Origin: Massilia eurypsychrophila
GTDB lineage: Bacteria > Pseudomonadota > Gammaproteobacteria > Burkholderiales > Burkholderiaceae_D
Reading direction: 5' to 3'
Length of the DNA stretch: 64,000 bases
NCBI RefSeq assembly: GCF_002760655.1
Contig: NZ_PDOC01000004.1
Location: 310,001-374,000, forward strand
The position numbers and the translations under genes were made by a program. Positions 43,178 to 53,158 of this stretch are shown here, piece after piece. The notes below the pieces were generated by a model. That model searched no databases, was not told where the DNA came from, and worked only from the letters and a program-made list of their open reading frames with translations. Numbering within the stretch: the first letter of the stretch is position 1; each line of letters starts with the position of its first letter.

Positions 43178-44404
43178 TTACGGCGCCAGCGCGAAGTTGA
43201 CGTTCGACTGGTTGGCCGTGGCGATATCGACCACGGCGATCGACTTGACGGCGTAGCCGGTGGCGGACGCGTCAAGCTTGTACTTGCCGGCGCCTGGAAC
43301 CGTGGTCAGGCTCTGGGCGAACACCAGCGGCAAGGTGGCGCCGTAGGCGGCGTACTGCGGCGCGGCGACCGGCAGCTTGGCCAGCGTGTAGGCGCCGCTC
43401 GCCAGGTCAGCGCCCTGGTACTTGATGGTCACGGTCGGACCGGCGGCAAACGTCTGCTTGGCCGCGACGAACGCCGCCTCGGTGCTGCTGGCCGGCGCCA
43501 GCGTGACGGCGCCGCTGATGGAACCGGAAGCGCTGGCAGCTAGCGCGATCGGCGCCGCCGACGTCGACAACGCGGTGGTACTGGTGGTGCTGGCGACCGG
43601 CACGGCGCCGATCACGGAAGCGGCGCGGTCGTCGGCGGTGATGACGACATCGTAGTTGCCGGGAGCCAAGCGCGAGAGGAAAAATTCGCCGGTCGAAGTC
43701 GGCGCGGTGGAGCTGACGATGACGCCGTTCTGCTGCGCCGACACCATCACGCGGCTAGGCAGCAGCGCGGTGCTGACGAAGCCGGAGATGCCATTGGCCG
43801 CCGCCGGCACGACCTTGATGACCGGTTTCAGCGCGTACTTGCCGTTGCCGCGGGTGAGCACCGATTTGCAGGCGTCGAAGTCGAGCACCAGGTCGACCTT
43901 CTGGCCGGCGGCGATATCGAACTCATTGACCAGCTTGATGCCGCTTTGCGTGCCGCTCGGCGTTTCCAGCGTCTGTTCGGCGGTGCTGCCGGTCGGGATC
44001 ACGGAGTTGGCCAGGCCGGTGCCGGTATTGGCGTCGAGCACCAGGCGCAGCTGGGTGTATTTGCCCGGCGCGAGCGAGGTCTGGCCGAGCGACTCGAGCA
44101 CGCCGTTGGTCAGGTTCAGCAGGTTGATCTTCTTGGCGGGGCTGAGCGTGATGTCGGTCCAGCCGGCATCGGTGTCGCCGGCCGTCGAACTCTGGTGCAC
44201 GCGCACCTTGTTGACGGTGACGTTGACCGCGTCGAAGCCGCAGGCCGGCGCGTCGGTCATCGATACCGCGAGTGTGCCCATCGTCGCAGTCGGGGTCGGC
44301 GCCGGGGTGCCGCCCCCGCCACCGCCGCCGCCGCAGGCAACGAGAGTGGCCGCGGCGATCGCGGTGGTGGCCAGCAGGCCGGTGCGGATGACGTTTTTGC
44401 GCAT
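43178..44404 (-). CDS. DUF4382 domain lipoprotein
   Basis: A 408-residue exported lipoprotein. The signal ATTAIAAATLVACGGGGGGGG has the lipid cysteine near residue 24 and a flexible glycine/proline/threonine linker. GTLAVSMTDAPACGFDAVNVTVNKVRVH and GWTDITLSPAKKINLLNLTNGVLESLGQTSLAPGKYTQLRLVL are the DUF4382 domain. The second half has carboxypeptidase-like beta repeats (GEFFLSRLAPGNYDVVITADDR). DUF4382 proteins are surface or periplasmic and of unknown function. Start and signal agree. It is followed by the hairpin at 43113-43154. Confidence 0.87.
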   Translation of the reverse strand: MRKNVIRTGLLATTAIAAATLVACGGGGGGGGTPAPTPTATMGTLAVSMTDAPACGFDAVNVTVNKVRVHQSSTAGDTDAGWTDITLSPAKKINLLNLTNGVLESLGQTSLAPGKYTQLRLVLDANTGTGLANSVIPTGSTAEQTLETPSGTQSGIKLVNEFDIAAGQKVDLVLDFDACKSVLTRGNGKYALKPVIKVVPAAANGISGFVSTALLPSRVMVSAQQNGVIVSSTAPTSTGEFFLSRLAPGNYDVVITADDRAASVIGAVPVASTTSTTALSTSAAPIALAASASGSISGAVTLAPASSTEAAFVAAKQTFAAGPTVTIKYQGADLASGAYTLAKLPVAAPQYAAYGATLPLVFAQSLTTVPGAGKYKLDASATGYAVKSIAVVDIATANQSNVNFALAP

Positions 44405-44591
44405 GAAGTTGCCTCTTTTTTAGTTGTACGAATCGAGAACTGCTCTCAGCCGAACTGCACTGTAATGACAGCTTACTATCCGTACGGCAACTTCTGCGTG
44501 CGTCACCGCACGTTGAAACCTCCGCTTACACTTCTTACAAGGTGTTCTTGTCACCCCAACAATTTAACGTTGCGCTTACCCAACGACAACA

Positions 44592-47342
44592 TCAATGGGC
44601 CTCATCCCAGTTGTTGCCGACGCCAACTTCCGCCAGCAGTGGCACTTTCAATTCGGCCACGCTGGCCATCAGCTCGGGCAGCTTGACCTTCACCAGCTCG
44701 AGCTCCGCCTGCGGCACTTCCAGCACCAGCTCGTCGTGCACCTGCATGATCATGCGGGTGGCGAGACCGTCGCGTTCGAGCCAGTCCTGCACGGCGATCA
44801 TCGCCAGCTTGATCAGGTCGGCCGCGGTGCCCTGCATCGGCGCGTTGATCGCGGCGCGCTCGGCGCCCTGGCGGCGCGGGCCGTTCGGCGAATTGATCTC
44901 CGGCAGCCACAGGCGCCGGCCGAACACGGTCTCGACGTAGCCGCGCGCCTTGGCCTGCATGCGCGTGTCGTCCATGTAGGCTTTGACGCCCGAAAAGCGC
45001 GCGAAGTACTTGTCGATGTAGCTTTGCGCGGCGGCGCGCTCGACGCCCAGGTTGGTGGCCAGGCCGAACGCGCTCATGCCGTAGATCAGGCCGAAGTTGA
45101 TGACCTTGGCGTAGCGGCGCTGCTCGCTGTCGACGTCGGCCGGCGCCAGGCCGAAAATCTCGGCGGCGGTGGCGCTGTGGATGTCGACGCCTTCGGCAAA
45201 CGCGCGCAGCATCGCCTCGTCTTCCGAGATGTGCGCCATGATGCGCAGCTCGATTTGCGAATAGTCGGCCGACACGATCACGTTGCCGGGCGCGGCGATG
45301 AACGCTTCGCGGATGCGGCGCCCCTCGGCGGTGCGGATCGGGATGTTCTGCAGGTTCGGGTCGTTCGACGACAGGCGCCCCGTCACCGCCACCGCCTGCG
45401 CGTAGTTGGTGTGGACGCGGCCGGTGTCGCGGTTGACCATCTTCGGCAGCTTGTCGGTGTAGGTCGACTTGAGCTTGGAGATGCCGCGGTATTCGAGCAG
45501 CACCTTCGGCAGCGGGAAGTCTTCGGCCAGCTTTTGCAGCACTTCCTCGTCGGTCGACGGCGCGCCGCTCGGCGTCTTCTTGATCACCGGCAGTTGCAGC
45601 TTGCCGAAGAAGATCTCGCCGATCTGCTTGGGCGAACCGAGGTTGAACGGGCCGCCAGCCAGTTCGTGCGCTTTCGCTTCGAGCTCCATGATGCGCGCGC
45701 CCAGTTCGCCCGACTGCACATCGAGCAGCGCGCCGTCGATCAGCACGCCGTTGCGTTCGATCTTTTGCAGCACGACCGAAGTCGGCAGCTCGATGTTGCG
45801 GTAGATGAATTCAAGCTTCGGGTCACTGTCGACATGGCCCTTCATCGCCTGGTACAGGCGCAGCGTGATGTCGGCGTCTTCGCCGGCATATTCGGTCGCG
45901 CGCGCCAGTTCGACCTGGTCGAAGCAAATCTGGCCGGCGCCCTTGCCGCACACGTCGGCCATCGGAATGGTGGTGTAGCCGAGGTGACGCAGCGCCATGT
46001 TGTCGGTGTCGTGCGCCTTGTGCGACTCGAACACGTACGACTGCAGCAAGGTGTCGTGGACGATGCCGCGCAGGCTGACGCCGTGGTTGGCGAACACGTG
46101 GGTGTCGTACTTCAGGTTTTGGCCCACTTTCGGCTTGTCGGGATTCTCCAGCCATGCCTTCAGCTTGCCGATGACCAGCTCGCGCGACAGCTGCTCGGCG
46201 ACGCCGGCGTAGCGGTGCGCCAGCGGGATGTAGGCGCCCTTGCCCGGCTCGACCGCCAGGGCAATGCCGACCAGCTGCGCCGTCATCGGCTCGGTCGACG
46301 TCGTTTCGGTGTCGATCGACGTCAGTTCGGCGCCGTCGACCAGCGCCAGCCAGCGCTCCAGGCCAGCCTCGGTGGTGATGGTTTCGTACTCGCCGCGGAT
46401 CAGCGGCACCAACTGCGGCTCGCCGAACAGGTCGCCTTCGGGCGAATTGAGGGCGGGGCCTTGCGGACGGCCGGCGTTGGGGTTGCCGACGATTTCGCGC
46501 AGCAAGGTCTTGAAGCCGTAGCGCTGGAAGAAGTCCTTCAGGCCGTCCATATTTTCTGGCTGGCCGACCAGCGTCTCGGTGATCGACACCATGTGCGCCG
46601 ACAGGTCGCAGTCGCACTTGACGGTGATCAGCGCGCGCCCTTGCGGCAGCCATTCGAGCGCGGCGCGCAGGTTGTCGCCGACGGCGCCGGTGATCTTGGC
46701 ATTGTTCTCCATCACGCCTTCCAGGCTGTCGTGCGCGGCCAGCCACTTCAGGGCCGTTTTCGGCCCGCACTTCATCACGCCCGGGATGTTGTCGACCGAG
46801 TCGCCGATCAGCGCCAGGTAATCGATGATGCGGTTCGGCGCCACGCCGAACTTGGCCAGCACGCCGGCTTCGTCGAGCGTCTCGTTGGTCATCGTGTTGA
46901 TCAGGGTGACCTTGTCGTTGACCAGCTGCGCCAGGTCCTTGTCGCCGGTCGACACAATCGTCTTCATGCCGAGCGCGGAGGCCTGCACCGACAAGGTGCC
47001 GATGACGTCGTCGGCCTCGACGCCGTCGACCATCAGGATCGGCCATCCCATGTGCTTGACCGCTTCGTGGATCGGCTCGATCTGCAGGCGCAGGTCGTCC
47101 GGCATCGACGCGCGCGTGGCCTTGTACTCCGGGTACATGTCGTCGCGGAACGTCTTGCCCTTGGCGTCGAACACGCAGGCGATGTAGGCGGCCGGATAAT
47201 CGGCGCGCAAACGGCGCAGCATGTTGACCATGCCGTGCATGGCGCCGGTAGGATGTCCGTCCGGGCTGCGCAGATCCGGCAAGGCGTGGAATGCGCGGTA
47301 CAGGTAACTGGAACCGTCGACTAACAACAGGGTATTTTGCAT
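44592..47342 (-). CDS. polA: DNA polymerase I
   Basis: A 916-residue enzyme for gap filling and primer removal. The 5'-nuclease domain (about residues 1-290) starts LLLVDGSSYLYRAFHALPDLRSPDGHPTGAMHGMVNMLRRL. The 3'-5' exonuclease domain has LTSIDTETTSTEPMTAQLVG and the later NLKYDTHVF and YAGEDADITLRLYQ acidic residues. The polymerase domain has SADYSQIELRIMAHIS (motif A), RRYAKVINFGLIYGMSAFGLA (motif B) and MIMQVHDELVLEVP (motif C). All nuclease acidic residues appear present. Length is normal. It is alone, with a 189-base gap before the next gene. Confidence 0.97.
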   Translation of the reverse strand: MQNTLLLVDGSSYLYRAFHALPDLRSPDGHPTGAMHGMVNMLRRLRADYPAAYIACVFDAKGKTFRDDMYPEYKATRASMPDDLRLQIEPIHEAVKHMGWPILMVDGVEADDVIGTLSVQASALGMKTIVSTGDKDLAQLVNDKVTLINTMTNETLDEAGVLAKFGVAPNRIIDYLALIGDSVDNIPGVMKCGPKTALKWLAAHDSLEGVMENNAKITGAVGDNLRAALEWLPQGRALITVKCDCDLSAHMVSITETLVGQPENMDGLKDFFQRYGFKTLLREIVGNPNAGRPQGPALNSPEGDLFGEPQLVPLIRGEYETITTEAGLERWLALVDGAELTSIDTETTSTEPMTAQLVGIALAVEPGKGAYIPLAHRYAGVAEQLSRELVIGKLKAWLENPDKPKVGQNLKYDTHVFANHGVSLRGIVHDTLLQSYVFESHKAHDTDNMALRHLGYTTIPMADVCGKGAGQICFDQVELARATEYAGEDADITLRLYQAMKGHVDSDPKLEFIYRNIELPTSVVLQKIERNGVLIDGALLDVQSGELGARIMELEAKAHELAGGPFNLGSPKQIGEIFFGKLQLPVIKKTPSGAPSTDEEVLQKLAEDFPLPKVLLEYRGISKLKSTYTDKLPKMVNRDTGRVHTNYAQAVAVTGRLSSNDPNLQNIPIRTAEGRRIREAFIAAPGNVIVSADYSQIELRIMAHISEDEAMLRAFAEGVDIHSATAAEIFGLAPADVDSEQRRYAKVINFGLIYGMSAFGLATNLGVERAAAQSYIDKYFARFSGVKAYMDDTRMQAKARGYVETVFGRRLWLPEINSPNGPRRQGAERAAINAPMQGTAADLIKLAMIAVQDWLERDGLATRMIMQVHDELVLEVPQAELELVKVKLPELMASVAELKVPLLAEVGVGNNWDEAH

Positions 47343-47531
47343 GGCGCTAACTGAAAGTGAGGCCGGACCGGGCCGGCGAAGTGTCTGGCATTATCGCAGA
47401 ATCCGGCATGGAAAAAACGCAACCATGCGCAACGCGGTATGCTCTCCATATGAGGACGAATTCGACACGTTTCACTGGCAACGGTGTCAATTTGTTACAA
47501 TGACATATAACGAATCACAAGGTGGACCATC

Positions 47532-47957
47532 ATGTCGCGCACTTCTTTTGTCTGGAAAACCCTGCTGTTGGGCATGCTTGCGCAAGTGGGCATTGCACAC
47601 GCGCAGCAGACCGCCAACACGCCGCCGCCGAAGATGGAGCGGATCGAGGAAGGCAGCGACATCCCTGCGACGACGATCACGCCGAAAAACCGCAGCCGCA
47701 CGAACATCAATGAAAAGCGCGAGGGCGGGCGCATCACCGAAGTGGAAGTGACATCCGGCAAGAGCACCTACACGATGAAGGGCACTCCTCCGGGCTCCGT
47801 GGCGCAGACCGGCGACGCTACCGGCAGCACCTTGCGCCCGCCGCAGTGGAAGGTGCTGGAGTTCGACCTGTCCCGCAAGAAACAAAAGGATGCTGAAGCG
47901 GCGGACACTGGCACGGCTGATGCGCCGCCACCGCCGCCGCCGAAACCCGGCAAGTAA
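47532..47957 (+). CDS. DUF2782-like exported protein
   Basis: A 141-residue protein with a signal peptide (WKTLLLGMLAQVGIAHAQQ). The middle RIEEGSDIPATTITPKNRSRTNINEKREGGRITEVEVTSGKSTYTMK resembles DUF2782 proteins, small periplasmic proteins often found upstream of polA or thrB. The end is charged and proline-rich (DAPPPPPPKPGK). It lies between divergent polA and thrB, a position consistent with that family. The function is unknown. Confidence 0.7.
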   Translation: MSRTSFVWKTLLLGMLAQVGIAHAQQTANTPPPKMERIEEGSDIPATTITPKNRSRTNINEKREGGRITEVEVTSGKSTYTMKGTPPGSVAQTGDATGSTLRPPQWKVLEFDLSRKKQKDAEAADTGTADAPPPPPPKPGK

Positions 47958-48029
47958 GCTGTTCCGCAGGCACGGTCCGCACGGCGGCACCGTGTCCCAA
48001 TTTTCCCTTTACACTACCTTCGCTCGCAC

Positions 48030-48989
48030 ATGGCAGTCTTCACCGCGGTCAGTCTGGATGACCTCACCCACTGGATCGAGCAATTCCCCCTAGGCAAAGC
48101 AATCGCGATCAAGGGCATCGCCTCCGGCATTGAGAACAGCAATTTCTTCATCACGACCGAGCGCGGCGAATTCGTCTTGACGATCTTCGAGAATCTGACG
48201 TTCGAACAACTGCCGTTCTACCTGCAGCTGATGCGCCACCTCGCCGAGCGCGGCGTGCTGGTGCCGGCGCCGGTGGCCAATGCGCAGGGCGAGCTGGTGG
48301 TGCCGCTGCACGGCAAGCCGGCCGCCATCGTCAGCAAACTCGACGGCACGTCGCAGATGCAGCCGCAGCCGCTGCACTGCGCCGCGGTCGGCGCGATGGT
48401 GGCGCAGATGCACCTGGCCGCGCGCGACTTCCCGTTGTCGCAGCCGAACCTGCGCGGCCTCGACTGGTGGACCGAGACCACGCCAAAGGTGCTACCGTTT
48501 CTATCAAGCGACAACGCCGCCCTGCTGCGCGCCGAGATGGCCTTCCAGCATGCGTTTGCCACCGGCGAAGCGTACGCCCGCCTGGCGCGCGGACCGGTGC
48601 ATGCCGACCTGTTCCGCAACAACGTCATGTTTGACGGCGACCGGCTGACCGGGTTCTTCGATTTTTACTTTGCCGGCTGCGACACCTGGCTGTTCGACTT
48701 GGCCGTCACCGTCAACGACTGGTGCATCGTGCCGGAGACGGGCGTCCTCGATGCAGCGCGCGTTCGCGCGATGCTCGATGCCTACCACGCGGTGCGCCCG
48801 TTTACCGCAGATGAGGCGGCCTCGTGGCACGCGATGCTGCGCGCCGCCGCGCTGCGCTTCTGGTTATCGCGCCTGTATGATTTTTACCTGCCGCGCGAGG
48901 CGGAAATGCTGACCCCGCACGACCCGTCCCACTTCGAACGCATCCTGCGCGAGCGCATCGCCACCCCTGCACCGGGGTTGTTCGCATGA
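48030..48989 (+). CDS. thrB: Homoserine kinase (APH-fold, ThrB2 type)
   Basis: A 319-residue kinase of threonine synthesis belonging to the aminoglycoside phosphotransferase-like ThrB group used by beta- and gamma-proteobacteria such as Pseudomonas. [25 protein letters not shown] opens the fold; the catalytic loop is [17 protein letters not shown] and the metal-binding part [24 protein letters not shown]. The ending [35 protein letters not shown] is typical. It overlaps the next gene by 4 bases (ATGA), so the two are coupled. Confidence 0.94.
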   Translation: MAVFTAVSLDDLTHWIEQFPLGKAIAIKGIASGIENSNFFITTERGEFVLTIFENLTFEQLPFYLQLMRHLAERGVLVPAPVANAQGELVVPLHGKPAAIVSKLDGTSQMQPQPLHCAAVGAMVAQMHLAARDFPLSQPNLRGLDWWTETTPKVLPFLSSDNAALLRAEMAFQHAFATGEAYARLARGPVHADLFRNNVMFDGDRLTGFFDFYFAGCDTWLFDLAVTVNDWCIVPETGVLDAARVRAMLDAYHAVRPFTADEAASWHAMLRAAALRFWLSRLYDFYLPREAEMLTPHDPSHFERILRERIATPAPGLFA

Positions 48990-49750
48990 GCGCGCTTCCG
49001 GCAAAGACCGGCTGGGCCTGGCTCAAGCAGGCGATGACCTTGTTCCGCAAGCAGCCGGCGGCGCTGACGACAGTTATGTTCGGCAACGTCCTACTCAGCA
49101 TTTTGCTTGGCAACATTCCGCTGCTGGGGCAGATCGCCGCAGTCGTGCTGATCCCGTCGTTCAGCATGGCGTTGATGCAGGCCTGCCTGATGATCGACCA
49201 CAACGAGCGCGTGACCCCGGCAGTGCTGCTGACCGGCTTCAGGAAGCCCGCCGTCTTCAACCTGTGCAAGGTCGGCCTGGCCTACCTGGCCGTCACCGCC
49301 GTATTGACCTTGATGGCGTACCTGATGATCGGCGAGTCGTTCTGGAAACAGGCCGCCACGCCCACCGCCAACCCGGTCGTCGATCCTTCCGACCTGATGG
49401 GCGTGCTGTTAGTTGCCCTGCTGCAGGTAGCGACCGTGGTTGCGCTGTGCTTCGCCGCACCGCTGGTGTTCTGGCAACAGATGGCGCCGGCCAAGGCGAT
49501 CTTCTTCAGTTTCTTTGCCGTCATGCGCTCGTTGCGGGTGTTCGTCGTGATGCTGATGGCCTGGTTTGGCATGTTCATGGCGGCCACCGTCGTGCTGCTG
49601 ATGCTGCTCGGAAACGGTTCGATGGGCCGGGTTGTGCTGACCTGGGTCGCCTTCCTGTTCATCCTGCTGTTGCAGTGCGCCATGTACGCCGGTTATCGCC
49701 AGGTGTTTGGCGTGCCCGAGTTGAAAGGCAAGCCCGGTCCGGCGCTATAG
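48986..49750 (+). CDS. BPSS1780 family membrane protein
   Basis: A 254-residue protein with about six hydrophobic segments, for example [44 protein letters not shown], and the conserved [34 protein letters not shown]. It matches the BPSS1780 family, which is common next to thrB in Burkholderiales and has no known function. The start overlaps the thrB stop. A link to amino acid export or membrane stress is only a guess. Confidence 0.85.
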   Translation: MSALPAKTGWAWLKQAMTLFRKQPAALTTVMFGNVLLSILLGNIPLLGQIAAVVLIPSFSMALMQACLMIDHNERVTPAVLLTGFRKPAVFNLCKVGLAYLAVTAVLTLMAYLMIGESFWKQAATPTANPVVDPSDLMGVLLVALLQVATVVALCFAAPLVFWQQMAPAKAIFFSFFAVMRSLRVFVVMLMAWFGMFMAATVVLLMLLGNGSMGRVVLTWVAFLFILLLQCAMYAGYRQVFGVPELKGKPGPAL

Positions 49751-49803
49751 GGTGCGTGGGATGTTAAACTGCGCGTCACATACCACGCATCCAGATTGAT
49801 ACC

Positions 49804-50340
49804 ATGAACACCACCACCAAGCCGGCCGCGCAAAAAAAGCGCGCCGAGCCAAGCGCCGAGCGCGCCGCCAATCCCTTCCTCGACGCCGAGTTGTACACGC
49901 GCACGCGCGAGTATTCGCCGCGCGAGGCGATCTTTTCCAAAGAGATGAAGGCCATCAACGAGCGTGGCGCCGGCAAGCGCAACCGCGATCCGCTGCAGGC
50001 GCCGTCGCTGCAGCCGCTGCTTGGCATGGTCAAGAAGGGGCTGTCGCTGAAGGACATGTTCGGGAAGATTATCGCCGGCACGGACAAGGGGCTGTGGGAA
50101 GGGTGGATGTCGACGTTCGGCTTCGAGATCCGCTCGGTCAACTACGCGCCGACCGGCAAGCGCAACGCGGTGTTGGCGCTGGACATCGGGATTTCGTCGA
50201 AGGCCAACGCGCTGTTCGCCAAGGAAGGCATCCCGAACTGGCGCAGCCTGGTGGTGGAAGATTGCGCCGAGCTTAAGATTCGCCACGCGACCGAGAAGAC
50301 GCCGTTCGACGCCTGCGCAGTTTTCTACCTGGATAAATGA
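49804..50340 (+). CDS. Conserved-looking hypothetical protein
   Basis: A 178-residue soluble protein that I do not recognise. The first 25 residues are basic and low-complexity (TTTKPAAQKKRAEPSAERAAN). The rest looks folded: PFLDAELYTRTREYSPREAIFSKEMKAIN, a helical RDPLQAPSLQPLLGMVKKGLSLKDMFGKIIAGTDKGLWEGWMSTFGFEIRSVNYAPTGKRNAVLALDIG, then NWRSLVVEDCAELKIRHATEKTPFDACAVFYLDK. No catalytic motif or signal peptide is visible. It precedes the YajD nuclease gene by 21 bases, so co-transcription is likely. Confidence 0.6.
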   Translation: MNTTTKPAAQKKRAEPSAERAANPFLDAELYTRTREYSPREAIFSKEMKAINERGAGKRNRDPLQAPSLQPLLGMVKKGLSLKDMFGKIIAGTDKGLWEGWMSTFGFEIRSVNYAPTGKRNAVLALDIGISSKANALFAKEGIPNWRSLVVEDCAELKIRHATEKTPFDACAVFYLDK

Positions 50341-50361
50341 TTTTTCAGCGGAGGGAATGCG

Positions 50362-50733
50362 ATGATTGCGAAAAAACCTGACTCAGCCCGCCTCGACAAG
50401 GTCGTCGCCGACGCCCGCCGCGCCGCCGATACCCGCGAGCTGGGCTACCGCGAGCGCTCGCTCAAGATGTACCCGTGGATCTGCGGCCGCTGCATGCGCG
50501 AGTTCACGCACGCCAACGTCTCGCAGCTGACCGTGCATCACCGCGACCACAATCACAACAACAACCCGCCAGACGGCAGCAACTGGGAGCTGTTGTGCCT
50601 GTACTGCCACGATAATGAGCACTCGCGCTACCTGGAAGCGGACCGCGGCGCCGGCCTGCAGGCGCCGGAAATGCAGGCGGCGACGCACAATCCGTTCGCC
50701 GCCCTCGCCGGCCTGATGAAGAAGAAGGACTAG
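50362..50733 (+). CDS. YajD family HNH nuclease
   Basis: A 123-residue HNH protein. A zinc pair C41/C44 (CGRC), the HNH core LTVHHRDHNHNNNPPDGSNWELLCLYCHDNEHSRY (catalytic histidines near 59-60, second zinc cysteines 79 and 82), and a C-terminal helix with FAALAGLMKKKD match YajD. YajD is widespread and not linked to a defined system. GGAGGG precedes ATG 50362. Its stop shares a CTAG with the convergent uvrD stop. Confidence 0.9.
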   Translation: MIAKKPDSARLDKVVADARRAADTRELGYRERSLKMYPWICGRCMREFTHANVSQLTVHHRDHNHNNNPPDGSNWELLCLYCHDNEHSRYLEADRGAGLQAPEMQAATHNPFAALAGLMKKKD

Positions 50734-53036
50734 CGCGCCAGGCGTTCGAGCTTGGCCACCGACAGGTCGAGCACCTTCATGCCGGCGCGGCCGAAGTTGA
50801 TCTGGGCGCGCGCATTGCCGCCGCCACCTTCGATGTTGACGATGACGCCTTCGCCGAACTTGGCGTGCTCGACCGACTCGCCAATGCGCCAGCCGGGACC
50901 CGTCTGCTTCTGCGTAATCTGCTGGGCAATCTTGTTGTCCGACCCGGCGCTGCTGAACTTGGCGTCATCCCACGCGTTCTTCTTGTTGCCGAACCACTGC
51001 GCCTGCACCCGCGGCGACATCCACTTCAATGCCGGCTCCGGCAACTCGTCGAAGAAGCGCGACTTCATGTTGTAGCGCGTCTGCCCGTGCAGCATGCGCT
51101 GCTGCGTGAAGCTCATGTACAGGCGCTTCTTGGCGCGCGTGATCGCCACGTACATCAGGCGCCGTTCTTCGTCGACGCCGTCGAGCTCGCGCGAACTGCT
51201 TTCGTGCGGGAACAAGCCCTCTTCGAGACCGGTAATAAAGACGGCGTCGAATTCGAGGCCCTTGGCCGAGTGCACCGTCATCAGCTGCAGCGCATCCTGG
51301 CCGGCCTGCGCCTGGGCGTCGCCCGCCTCCAGCGACGCGTGCGACAGGAACGCCGACAGCGGCGACATCACGGTCGGCAGCGGCGCGTCGGCGTCGAAAA
51401 CCTCGATGCCGTCCTGGTTCAGGATCGCTTCGCCGGCCTGGGCGTCGGCGCGCGGGCCCATGTGCGCCGGCGCGCCCTGGCCGAAGCCTTCTTCCTGCAC
51501 GAAATGGGTCGCCGCGCTGACCATCTGCTCGAGGTTTTCGATGCGGTCGGCGCCTTCTTTTTCGTTGCCGTAGTGGGTCAGCAGGCCGCTGGCCTCGAGC
51601 ACCACGCGCACCATTTCGGGCAAGGCGAGCTGCTGCGTCTCGAAGCGCGCGCCTTCGACCAGCTTGACGAACGAGCCGAGCGAGCTGCCCGACTTGCCCG
51701 ACACATAAGGCACCGCGGCGTACAGCGAGATGCGGTACTGCTCGGCGGCCGCCTGCAAGGTTTCGATCGAGCGCATGCCGATGCCGCGCGTGGGGAAATT
51801 GACCACGCGCAGGAAGGCCGAATCGTTGTGCGGGTTGTCCATCAACTGCAGGTAGGCGATCGCGTGCTTGACCTCGGCGCGCTGGAAGTAGCGCTGGCCG
51901 CCGTACACGGTGTACGGCAAGGCGGCGGCAAACAGCGCGTGCTCGATGACGCGCGACTGCGCGTTGGAGCGGTACAGGATGGCAATCTCGCTGCGCGAGG
52001 CGCCGTCGGCGATCAGGCTCTTGATCTCTTCGATCAGCCACTGCGCTTCTTCGAGGTCGGACGACGCTTCGTAGATACGCACCGGCTCGCCGTGGCCGGC
52101 GTCGGTGCGCAGGTTCTTGCCTAGGCGCTTGCTGTTGTTGGCTATCAACTGGTTGGCGCTGTCGAGGATGTGGCCGTGCGAGCGGTAATTCTGCTCCAGC
52201 TTGATCAGGTTCTCGACGCGGAACTCGCGCTCGAAGGCGCTCATGTTGCCCACGTTGGCGCCGCGGAAAGCGTAGATGCTCTGGTCGTCGTCGCCGACGG
52301 CGAACAAGGCGCCGCCGAACTGCTCGCCGTGGCCAGCCAGCAACTTCAGCAGGTTGTATTGCAGGTCGTTGGTGTCCTGGAACTCGTCGACCAGGATGTG
52401 CTTGAAGCGCGCCTGGTAATGTTCGCGCAGCGGCTGGTTACGCTGCAGCAGTTCGAACGAGCGCAGCAGCAGCTCGGCGAAATCGACGACGCCTTCGCGC
52501 TGGCATTGCTGGTCGTACAGCTCATAGAGCTCGACCATCCGACGCTCGATCGGATCGTAAGCTTCGACCTTGTTGGCGCGCAGGCCCTGGTCCTTCGCGT
52601 TGTTGATGAAGTACTGCAGGTTTTTGGCCGGGTATTTTTCATCGTCCACATTGTTCGCCTTGAGCAGGCGCTTGATCATCGATAGCTGGTCTTGCGAGTC
52701 GAGAATCTGGAACGCCTGCGGCAGCGCGGCGTCGCGGTAGTGCGTGCGCAGGAAACGGTTGCACAGGCCATGGAAGGTGCCGATCCACATGCCGCGCGTA
52801 CTGATGGGCAACATCGCCGACAGCCGGGTCAGCATTTCCTTCGCCGCCTTGTTGGTAAACGTCACCGCCATGATCCCGGCCGGCGACACCTGTCCGGTCT
52901 GGATCAGCCAGGCAATGCGGGTGGTCAGCACGCGCGTCTTGCCGGAGCCTGCTCCGGCAAGGATCAGGGCGCTTTGCTGGGGCAGTGTGACGGCGGCGAG
53001 TTGTTCGGGATTGAGGTTGTGGAGGAGATTCTGCAT
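50730..53036 (-). CDS. uvrD: UvrD/PcrA-type DNA helicase II
   Basis: A 768-residue SF1A helicase for nucleotide excision and mismatch repair. The Walker A is LILAGAGSGKTRVLTTRIAWLI; FTNKAAKEMLTRL, HILVDEFQDTNDLQYNLLKLL (Walker B), VGDDDQSIYAFRGANVGNM, LEQNYRSHGHILDSAN and LMTVHSAKGLEFDAVFITGLEEGLFPHESS cover the helicase motifs. The C-terminal end (VEHAKFGEGVIVNIEGGGGNARAQINFGRAGMKVLDLSVAKLERL) is the Tudor-like domain that binds RNA polymerase in PcrA/UvrD. The start MQNLLHNLNPEQLAAV at 53036 is the family N-terminus. Confidence 0.95.
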   Translation of the reverse strand: MQNLLHNLNPEQLAAVTLPQQSALILAGAGSGKTRVLTTRIAWLIQTGQVSPAGIMAVTFTNKAAKEMLTRLSAMLPISTRGMWIGTFHGLCNRFLRTHYRDAALPQAFQILDSQDQLSMIKRLLKANNVDDEKYPAKNLQYFINNAKDQGLRANKVEAYDPIERRMVELYELYDQQCQREGVVDFAELLLRSFELLQRNQPLREHYQARFKHILVDEFQDTNDLQYNLLKLLAGHGEQFGGALFAVGDDDQSIYAFRGANVGNMSAFEREFRVENLIKLEQNYRSHGHILDSANQLIANNSKRLGKNLRTDAGHGEPVRIYEASSDLEEAQWLIEEIKSLIADGASRSEIAILYRSNAQSRVIEHALFAAALPYTVYGGQRYFQRAEVKHAIAYLQLMDNPHNDSAFLRVVNFPTRGIGMRSIETLQAAAEQYRISLYAAVPYVSGKSGSSLGSFVKLVEGARFETQQLALPEMVRVVLEASGLLTHYGNEKEGADRIENLEQMVSAATHFVQEEGFGQGAPAHMGPRADAQAGEAILNQDGIEVFDADAPLPTVMSPLSAFLSHASLEAGDAQAQAGQDALQLMTVHSAKGLEFDAVFITGLEEGLFPHESSSRELDGVDEERRLMYVAITRAKKRLYMSFTQQRMLHGQTRYNMKSRFFDELPEPALKWMSPRVQAQWFGNKKNAWDDAKFSSAGSDNKIAQQITQKQTGPGWRIGESVEHAKFGEGVIVNIEGGGGNARAQINFGRAGMKVLDLSVAKLERLAR

Positions 53037-53158
53037 CCAGTCATTATACCCGCCAGGGTACGCGGCCGGCCGTCCGGAAAGGTAGCGACAAGCGGAACTC
53101 ATAGGCGAATTTCAGCGTCCAACGCGGGGTACCTTCCCGGATCAGAGGAGAACGTGAA

